Source: Chloroflexota bacterium (GTDB lineage Bacteria > Chloroflexota > Anaerolineae > Caldilineales > Caldilineaceae). Taken from it: a stretch of 5,221 bases of DNA. The stretch spans positions 1-5,221 of the forward strand of contig QEUW01000494.1 of the NCBI GenBank assembly GCA_003577005.1. Direction: 5' to 3'. A program made the position numbers and the translations under genes. Within the stretch, counting starts at the first letter, position 1. Every line of letters starts with the position of its first letter. This document shows positions 1 to 4,233 of the stretch, one piece after another. The notes beneath the pieces are model-generated. The model was not told where the DNA came from, did not search any database, and worked only from the letters and a program-made list of their open reading frames with translations.

Positions 1-1113
1 GCGATAGCGGATGTTGGCGCGCCGCGCCTGAAAGTCACGGAAGAGCGAACACGAGCTGACCTCCAGCCACTCATTGCAGCCGCCGGCCCACACCTCCAGA
101 TCGTACTTAATCGCCGCCACAAACGAGAGATCGCCGGTGGCGATGGCGACGCGGCGGTAGGGCAGACCCAGCCGCTCCAACAGCACCTCGGCGTTCTGGG
201 TCAGCGACTCCAATTCGTCGCGCCCGGTGTGGGGTTCGACAAATTTAACCATTTCCACCTTCTGAAATTGATGGACGCGCTTGATCCCGCGCACGTCCTT
301 GCCCGCCGCCACCTTTTCGCGGCGAAAGCAAGGCGTCGAGGCGACCAGATAGATCGGCAGCTTGCCAGGCGGGATGATCTCATCGCGGTAGATGTTGGTC
401 ACCGGCACCTCGGCAGTGGGGATGAACCAGAAATCTTCCTCGGCATCTCGATAGAGCACATCGCCAAACTTGGGCAGATTGCCCGTGCCCACCATCACAT
501 CGGTGCGGACCATGTGGGGCGGGTAGACTTCCTCATAACCGTGCTCATGGATGTGGACATCGAGAAACCAGTTGGTTAGCGCACGCTGGAGCATCGCCCC
601 CGCACCCTTGAGCAAATAAAAACGGCTGCCGGCCAGTTTCACCCCGCGCTCGATGTCGATGATGCCGAGCCGTTCGCCCAGATCCCAGTGCGGCAGGGGA
701 ATAAAGTCATATTCTGGTAATTCACCCCACGTCTTTACGACTGTATTCCCGCTTTCATCGGGCGCTACCGGTACGTCATCTTCGGGCAGGTTGGGGATGC
801 GCAGCATGGCATCCTCGAATTCGGCTTCGACCTGGCGCAAGCGCTGGTCCAGGGCGTCGATCTCGGTGCCGATCTCGCTCATGCGGCTCTTGAGCGCATT
901 GGCTTCTTCCGTCTTTTTCTCGCGGAAAAACTCGCCCACCCGCTTCGAGCCGGCATTGCGCTCCGCCCGCAGCGCCTCCACTCTGGTGAGCAATTCACGG
1001 CGCTCCTCGTCCAATTCCAGCGCTCGCTCCCACGGCGCATCCTCGGCGTTCAACTTGCGCATCGCCTCGGCCAGCGCCGCTCGATTCTCCCGCATCCACC
1101 GTATATCTAACAT
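1..1113 (-). CDS. serS: Seryl-tRNA synthetase (3' end cut by window edge)
   Basis: Cytosolic class II aminoacyl-tRNA synthetase that charges tRNA-Ser (and tRNA-Sec where present) with serine using ATP. The frame reads 371 residues from an ATG at 1113 and is still open at base 1; bacterial SerRS is about 425-430 residues, so roughly 55 C-terminal residues are missing. The first ~110 residues are charged and Leu/Glu/Arg-rich, as expected for the tRNA-binding coiled-coil arm. The catalytic core follows: motif 1 region from about residue 162 (GSRFYLLKGAG), the serine-contacting TAE at 233-235, motif 2 CFRREK at 262-267 followed by the HQFQKVEMV stretch, and the motif 3 region with EVSSCS (351-356) and DFQARRANIRYR (360-371). 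The start is supported by an AGGAGG Shine-Dalgarno 5 nt upstream. Expression is probably governed by the serine T-box leader just upstream. Recognition is near certain; the gene looks intact in the visible part. Confidence 0.97.
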   Translation of the reverse strand, partial: MLDIRWMRENRAALAEAMRKLNAEDAPWERALELDEERRELLTRVEALRAERNAGSKRVGEFFREKKTEEANALKSRMSEIGTEIDALDQRLRQVEAEFEDAMLRIPNLPEDDVPVAPDESGNTVVKTWGELPEYDFIPLPHWDLGERLGIIDIERGVKLAGSRFYLLKGAGAMLQRALTNWFLDVHIHEHGYEEVYPPHMVRTDVMVGTGNLPKFGDVLYRDAEEDFWFIPTAEVPVTNIYRDEIIPPGKLPIYLVASTPCFRREKVAAGKDVRGIKRVHQFQKVEMVKFVEPHTGRDELESLTQNAEVLLERLGLPYRRVAIATGDLSFVAAIKYDLEVWAGGCNEWLEVSSCSLFRDFQARRANIRYR

Positions 1114-1118
1114 AGCTT

Positions 1119-1124
1119 CCTCCT
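1119..1124 (-). promoter_or_regulatory. Shine-Dalgarno site of serS
   Basis: A perfect AGGAGG on the minus strand ends 5 nt before the serS ATG at 1113. It fixes the start: an upstream ATG at 1139-1137 is out of frame and lacks a comparably placed site. Confidence 0.9.
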
Positions 1125-1160
1125 GTCCCTTTTGCCCATGAACGCTCAAGCTCCCCCATC

Positions 1161-1198
1161 ATTAACCATTGACAATTGACAATTCACCATTGACAATT
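1161..1198. repeat. Heptanucleotide tandem repeat (ATTGACA units)
   Basis: Read on the plus strand, five consecutive 7-bp units run from 1161 to 1195: ATTAACC, ATTGACA, ATTGACA, ATTCACC, ATTGACA, followed by a terminal ATT. Three units are identical and two differ at two positions each. The array lies between the serS leader terminator and the serS ribosome binding site and overlaps the terminator U-tract at one end. Short heptameric tandem repeats of this kind are known from intergenic regions of filamentous cyanobacteria and some other bacteria. No function can be assigned. It is markedly AT-richer than the surrounding DNA. Confidence 0.85.
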
Positions 1199-1234
1199 AA
1201 AAATCCCCTCGCCTAAATACAGGACGAAGGGATT
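1198..1234 (-). terminator. T-box-controlled intrinsic terminator
   Basis: On the minus strand AAUCCCUUCGUC pairs with GGCGAGGGGAUU to give a 12-bp stem (two G-U pairs in the lower and middle part, one near the loop) with loop CUGUAUUUA, and the 3' arm runs into five U residues. The 5' arm shares the UUCGU segment with the antiterminator, so the two structures exclude each other. This is the classic T-box transcription-attenuation arrangement. Confidence 0.92.
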
Positions 1235-1431
1235 CGTGGTGCCACCTGACTTTGCGGAAGTGCGCTCCCGCCTCATTACCCGGTAACGGTGTCGACCGCC
1301 CGGCCATTGCCTGCCGGGGACTCACGCGGTGCTGGCGAGTGCGCCCCTGTTGCCTTGCACCAGCCGGCAACTCTCTGGAAGGGGGTGGCATTTCGCCGTG
1401 GCCGCGCTCACTGTCTTTGCGCTGTTCGATT
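1198..1431 (-). promoter_or_regulatory. Serine T-box riboswitch in the serS leader
   Basis: T-box leaders bind uncharged tRNA and then allow read-through into the downstream gene. All core parts are visible on the minus strand. Stem I spans 1415-1319. GAC/GUC and CGCGG/CCGCG helices flank an AGUGAG/UGA kink-turn like that of glyQS T-boxes. Above it, GGCGA (1397-1393) pairs with UCGCC (1338-1334). The specifier AGC, a serine codon, sits at 1333-1331 and is followed by A. The distal arm carries AGAGA, then GUUGCC/GGCAAC around an 11-nt loop (1371-1349). Stem III is GCGGGAG/CUUCCGC (1271-1254). The antiterminator (1247-1221) is AGG/CCU, the bulge UGGCACC, and ACGAA/UUCGU. UGGC complements the GCCA end expected of tRNA-Ser with discriminator G73. 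Specifier and bulge independently agree with the serS gene downstream. Exact 5' end is inferred from the promoter. Confidence 0.93.
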
Positions 1432-1438
1432 GGAGGGG

Positions 1439-1467
1439 AGTGTACCATGATAGAGCGCCCCTGTCAA
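1439..1467 (-). promoter_or_regulatory. Sigma-70-type promoter of the serS T-box transcript
   Basis: Minus strand: -35 TTGACA at 1467-1462 (perfect consensus), 17-bp spacer, -10 TACACT at 1444-1439. The predicted start is near 1431, which leaves about 16 nt before Stem I of the T-box. Position, orientation and spacing all fit. It has the same hexamers and spacing as the rightward promoter at 1537-1565. Confidence 0.85.
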
Positions 1468-1481
1468 GCAGATGGCAAGTT

Positions 1482-1501
1482 CCGCGAGTTCCCGCGAGTT
1501 C
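1482..1501. repeat. 10-bp perfect tandem repeat between the divergent promoters
   Basis: CCGCGAGTTC occurs twice head-to-tail (1482-1491 and 1492-1501). A related GCAAGTTC at 1475-1482 makes a degenerate third copy. The period is about one helical turn. It lies upstream of both -35 boxes (about 15 bp from the leftward one and 35 bp from the rightward one), where an activator or repressor could bind. No regulator is identified; chance duplication is possible. Confidence 0.6.
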
Positions 1502-1536
1502 TAAATTTGGGATTACTGGTTTGTAGCTCACCCTGT

Positions 1537-1565
1537 TTGACAGCCACGCCCTTTGGCGATACACT
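1537..1565 (+). promoter_or_regulatory. Sigma-70-type promoter of the signalling operon leader
   Basis: Plus strand: -35 TTGACA at 1537-1542 (perfect consensus), 17-bp spacer, -10 TACACT at 1560-1565. The predicted start is near 1572, giving a 5' leader of about 270 nt before the TTG start at 1843. No other promoter of similar quality was seen between here and the kinase gene. Confidence 0.8.
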
Positions 1566-1584
1566 AAACGTTGTCAGTATATCG
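1557..1584. promoter_or_regulatory. Imperfect palindrome over the rightward -10 box, possible operator
   Basis: CGATACACT (1557-1565) and AGTATATCG (1576-1584) are inverted copies matching at 8 of 9 positions, separated by 10 bp that contain AACGTT. The left half-site includes the whole -10 hexamer, and the right half extends past the predicted start. A dimeric repressor bound here would block the promoter. This is a sequence-based inference only. Confidence 0.35.
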
Positions 1585-1774
1585 TAAACTCGACCGCTTC
1601 CTGATTGCCCGGGATTCGAGTAGCGGTTGTGCGGTGGCGTCGGGCCGGTCTTAACGGTGATTCGTACTTACATCCTCTGCTGAGTCCCCAGCAGCAGAGC
1701 CGCCTACCAGCAGCGATGGTGCGGCCCTTCTGGAACGTTCGGCCCTCGGCAAGGATGTTGCCGGGGGTCTTTTT
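1572..1774 (+). promoter_or_regulatory. Structured leader RNA of unknown class, ending in a terminator
   Basis: Non-coding stretch between the rightward promoter and its terminator, about 200 nt. Visible helices: ACTCGA/TCGAGT (1588-1593 with 1616-1621), which competes with GACCGCT/AGCGGTT (1592-1598 with 1622-1628); CTCTGCTG/CAGCAGAG (1675-1682 with 1692-1699); and GCCGC..ACCA/TGGT-GCGGC (1699-1709 with 1717-1725, CU bulge, loop GCAGCGA). GGGCCG (1642-1647) can pair with CGGCCC either at 1722-1727 or at 1740-1745. The second pairing would take the first three bases of the terminator stem, a possible antiterminator. I looked for the cores of cobalamin, TPP, SAM, c-di-GMP, glycine, Mg, fluoride and T-box leaders and found none. 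It could be a new attenuator/riboswitch or a free-standing small RNA; a simple processed 5' UTR is also possible. Confidence 0.5.
1743..1774 (+). terminator. Intrinsic terminator inside the kinase leader
   Basis: CCCTCGGCAA (1743-1752) pairs with TTGCCGGGGG (1758-1767) as a 10-bp, GC-rich stem with one G-U pair and the five-base loop GGATG, directly followed by TCTTTTT (1768-1774). The run of T is present only in the plus orientation, so it terminates rightward transcription. It stands 68 nt before the TTG start of the kinase gene, so the operon needs read-through or a further promoter. Confidence 0.82.
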
Positions 1775-1825
1775 GTCCCTACCCTTGTGGATTCACCGGA
1801 ACGTAGCAGTTGCGCTTCTGAGCAG

Positions 1826-1832
1826 AAAGGAG
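1826..1832 (+). promoter_or_regulatory. Shine-Dalgarno site deciding the TTG start of the kinase
   Basis: AAAGGAG lies 10 nt before TTG 1843. The frame has a stop at 1819-1821 and no ATG or GTG between it and 1843. The first in-frame ATG is near 1941, inside the PocR domain. TTG 1843 is therefore the most plausible start. Confidence 0.7.
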
Positions 1833-1842
1833 CAGGCAAGCG

Positions 1843-3738
1843 TTGTTCCATCCCGCATACTGGCCCTTCACCCCCGAACGTTTGAGCGCCATACTGGACC
1901 CGGAGACGCTGGCCGTTATCCAGACCGGGTCGGTGGCGCGCATGGGTGCGGCGTTGAGCATCCTCGACGCCAACGCAACTGCTCCCGGCGCTGAGCGAGT
2001 GGACCCGATTGATCTGAGCAGCCGCTTCGCTCCGTTTTGCGCGCTGCTGCGCAACGAGGAGCGAGTGCGTGGCGGCAACCGCGCCTGTGAACAGTGTGAC
2101 GCTGACATCGCCCGCAAGGCGTTGAGCCAGGAGCGCCATCTGGCGTACAAGCCCTACACCTGCCATATCGGCGTGCTCGACGCTCGCCATATTGTGACGG
2201 TGCACGGCCATCCGGTGGCTGTCCTCTTTGCCGGCCAGTTTCGGCCTGAAGGGGGTGTGGAGGCCATCCAGCGTAATGTTGCCTTGCTTGGCAGTGGACG
2301 CTACAAAGAGATCATCCCCCTCGATGAAAGCGTGCGGCGAGATCTGCATCTACGCGCCGCCGAATTGCAACCCAAACCACCCGATTTTGAGCGCAGGCTT
2401 CAGCGCGAGGCCGAGTACATCAGCCGGCTGGCGGAAGCACAGTTTGATTCGATCAAGACGCGCTGGGAACAGGCCTTTCTCGACCGGCTCCGCAGCACTC
2501 GCCCACTCGACCAGGTCGATGACATACAGCAGGTGCGCACGCTGGCTGTAACGTTGCTTGAACAGCTTCGTTCCTTCTGCCGCTGTGATTACGTTGTCTT
2601 TTTTGCCAATGTCCAGGAGAACGAAACGGTGCTCATCCCGCTGGCCCAGGCGGGTTTGCCGGCGGGGTCGACGGAGAGGTTGCCCCATTTCAACTGGAAA
2701 AAGGCCGGGCTGCTAGAGGATGCACAGCGACCCCCGCGATTGGCTCAGACACAAGCCACGCTGCTGCGCGGCATCCGCGGGGATGGGCGGGCGCTCATCG
2801 AGCAGGCGCGCTTTGCCGCACCGGCCACCCTGGGCAAGCTTTACCGCAGCGTGTTGATTTTTGGCCCTTTTGCCGAGGAGATCGATCTGGTCAAAGAGCA
2901 ACATTTTCTGGCTGAGACCAGCCGTATCATCGGCTGGTTGCTGCTCTCTGAACTCCAACTGTTGAACCTGCAAAAACAGCGCGACCTGTCAGAAAACCGC
3001 GTCCGCCTGCTGACCCACCAGCTACGCACCGCCATCACACCCATCGCCACCCATGTGGGGGCGGCCAGGTTGCTGCAAAGTAAGGTCCTGACGCAAGACC
3101 AGGCGACCCGCATGATCGCCAACTACCTCAACATTGCACAAGAGATGTGTATCAGTCTGGGGCGGGCGGCTGATATGACGCTCAATTCGCATGTCGTGTT
3201 GCTGGAGCGCGACGACCTCAAGCTGGAGCCGTACCCGCTCTCGGTGTTGGTGGCCAACTGTGCCGGCGGCTTTGAGCAGCGCGCCGGTGAACGCCAGCGG
3301 CGCATCATGGTCGATGACAATGTTGAACTCTTGCCCACTGCCGAGATCGACGTTGCGCGCTTTACGATTGCCTTTAGCAACCTGATCGAGAACGCTATCA
3401 AGTATTCCTATCCCGGCACACGCATTGTCATCCGCGCCGGCGACCGCCAGAACCGCCTCGATCTGGACTATGCCGTGATCGAGGTGCAAGATGACGGTGA
3501 TGACATTCCTGCCGACCAGGTCGAACGGGTCTTTGAAGCCGGGACGCGCTTGCTGACCGGCGTCAAGATGCGCCAGATCCCCGGTTCGGGGTTGGGGCTG
3601 TGGGAGGCGCGCGCCGTGGTCGAGGCGCACGGTGGCCGGATCACGGTGCGGAGCGTTCCCGCTTCCTTTTTCTATCGCCAGAAACGTGCCTATCGCGTCA
3701 CATTTGCAATTCGGATTCCACTGCAACAGAACCAGTAG
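1843..3738 (+). CDS. Soluble sensor histidine kinase, PocR-GAF-HisKA-HATPase
   Basis: 631-residue kinase predicted to sense a small molecule and phosphorylate the receiver encoded next door. Residues ~8-165 resemble the PocR ligand-binding domain, with C66, C82/C85 (CEQC), C107-H108 in YTCHIG and GHPVAVLFAGQF. In Salmonella PocR this domain responds to 1,2-propanediol, and the family is predicted to sense simple hydrocarbon derivatives. A helical linker (~178-215) and a GAF-like domain (~215-365) follow, then a signalling helix and HisKA with H392 in THQLRTAITP. The HATPase domain has an N box NLIENAIKYS (N517), a G1 box DDGDDIP (550-556), F-box VFEAGTR and G2 GSGLGL (581-586). No transmembrane segment or signal peptide is visible, so it is cytosolic. 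The G1 box has Asp at the usual second Gly. Translation begins at TTG after AAAGGAG. The kinase call is firm; PocR is likely; GAF is fold-level inference; the ligand is unknown. Confidence 0.92.
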   Translation: MFHPAYWPFTPERLSAILDPETLAVIQTGSVARMGAALSILDANATAPGAERVDPIDLSSRFAPFCALLRNEERVRGGNRACEQCDADIARKALSQERHLAYKPYTCHIGVLDARHIVTVHGHPVAVLFAGQFRPEGGVEAIQRNVALLGSGRYKEIIPLDESVRRDLHLRAAELQPKPPDFERRLQREAEYISRLAEAQFDSIKTRWEQAFLDRLRSTRPLDQVDDIQQVRTLAVTLLEQLRSFCRCDYVVFFANVQENETVLIPLAQAGLPAGSTERLPHFNWKKAGLLEDAQRPPRLAQTQATLLRGIRGDGRALIEQARFAAPATLGKLYRSVLIFGPFAEEIDLVKEQHFLAETSRIIGWLLLSELQLLNLQKQRDLSENRVRLLTHQLRTAITPIATHVGAARLLQSKVLTQDQATRMIANYLNIAQEMCISLGRAADMTLNSHVVLLERDDLKLEPYPLSVLVANCAGGFEQRAGERQRRIMVDDNVELLPTAEIDVARFTIAFSNLIENAIKYSYPGTRIVIRAGDRQNRLDLDYAVIEVQDDGDDIPADQVERVFEAGTRLLTGVKMRQIPGSGLGLWEARAVVEAHGGRITVRSVPASFFYRQKRAYRVTFAIRIPLQQNQ

Positions 3739-3748
3739 GTGGCTGCCC

Positions 3749-4210
3749 ATGTCTGAACAAAAACGCAAGGTTTTGCTGTTGGACGACGACTACGAGAGTA
3801 TGGCCCCGCTCAAGGATCTGCTGGAGACGATCTATGGCCTTGAGGTCAATCTCTCGGCGGCAAAAGAGATAATCGAGCAACTGCGCCAGGTGCGCTATGA
3901 CCTGCTCTGTGTGGACATTATGATCCTCCCCAAGAGTCTAAACGGCAACCAGGAAGAGGTGGAAAACATTCATTTTACTGGTGTCCACTGGCAGACGACC
4001 GGTCTTGTCTTTCTAGACCGCCTGCGCCGGGGCGATTTTAGCGGCGATGGGCAGGGCACAGCGCCTGACACGCCGGTGATCATCCTTTCGGCCGTCGCCG
4101 ATGATTCGCTCGTAGATGCCGGTTACCTGGAGGGACCTCGGACGCGCCACCTGGAAAAGCCATTTGATGTTGGCGAATTGATCGATACGATTATGGACTT
4201 GATCTCATGA
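3749..4210 (+). CDS. Stand-alone receiver (CheY-like) response regulator with insertions
   Basis: 153-residue single receiver domain, the probable phosphotransfer partner of the kinase just upstream. Acidic pocket D12-D14 in VLLLDDD, phospho-acceptor D56 in YDLLCVDIMI, switch Ser S114 in VIILSA, and K137 in HLEKPFD are all in place, so it should be phosphorylatable. After D56 the usual short loop to the glycine that opens helix 3 is expanded: G85 comes 29 residues later instead of about 8. A second Gly/Asp-rich expansion (95-107) precedes strand 4. There is no DNA-binding or enzymatic output domain. It follows the kinase stop by 10 bp, and its AGGTGG Shine-Dalgarno (3737-3742, 6 nt from the ATG) overlaps the kinase TAG, which indicates one operon. 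An upstream in-frame extension back to 3632 lies inside the kinase frame and is rejected as the start. Confidence 0.93.
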   Translation: MSEQKRKVLLLDDDYESMAPLKDLLETIYGLEVNLSAAKEIIEQLRQVRYDLLCVDIMILPKSLNGNQEEVENIHFTGVHWQTTGLVFLDRLRRGDFSGDGQGTAPDTPVIILSAVADDSLVDAGYLEGPRTRHLEKPFDVGELIDTIMDLIS

Positions 4211-4233
4211 ACCTGATCAACGGACCCGCATGA
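4207..4233 (+). CDS. Possible 8-codon coupling minicistron
   Basis: ATG at 4207 overlaps the receiver stop as ATGA. It reads eight codons (MNLINGPA) and ends at TGA 4231-4233, which overlaps the tandem ATG-ATG start of the next gene. A terminating ribosome could be handed from the receiver to the GAF protein through it. The peptide itself is unlikely to have a role. It may be chance, because ATGA overlaps arise easily. Confidence 0.2.
   Translation: MNLINGPA

Noticed and set aside
653..1141. 162-codon plus-strand open frame
   Set aside because: Ser/Arg-rich shadow of serS on the opposite strand; serS has full family motifs in this region.
1190..1219. Plus-strand promoter made of a heptad TTGACA and TAAATA with an 18-bp spacer
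   Set aside because: The -35 match is a by-product of the repeat units, the -10 is poor, and it would fire into the antisense of the T-box with no gene behind it.
1605..1630. tRNA-like T-arm (GGGATTCGAG)
   Set aside because: No matching acceptor, D or anticodon arms could be found on either side.
1657..1683. Leader peptide of eight codons from GTG 1657
   Set aside because: No Shine-Dalgarno, no run of regulatory codons, and the stop lies inside a hairpin unrelated to the terminator.
1717..1740. Second T-box (TGGAAC) in the kinase leader
   Set aside because: The UGGNACC bulge motif is not complete (UGGAACG), no antiterminator helices flank it, and no Stem I with specifier loop precedes it.
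1605..1994. 129-codon plus-strand open frame through the leader and into the kinase gene
   Set aside because: It crosses the leader terminator and overlaps the PocR domain in another frame. It has no ribosome site and no recognisable domain.
1651..2349. 232-codon minus-strand open frame
   Set aside because: Antisense shadow of the PocR region; low-complexity composition and no family features.
3022..3768. 248-codon minus-strand open frame
   Set aside because: Antisense shadow of the HisKA/HATPase region, whose motifs are unambiguous on the plus strand.
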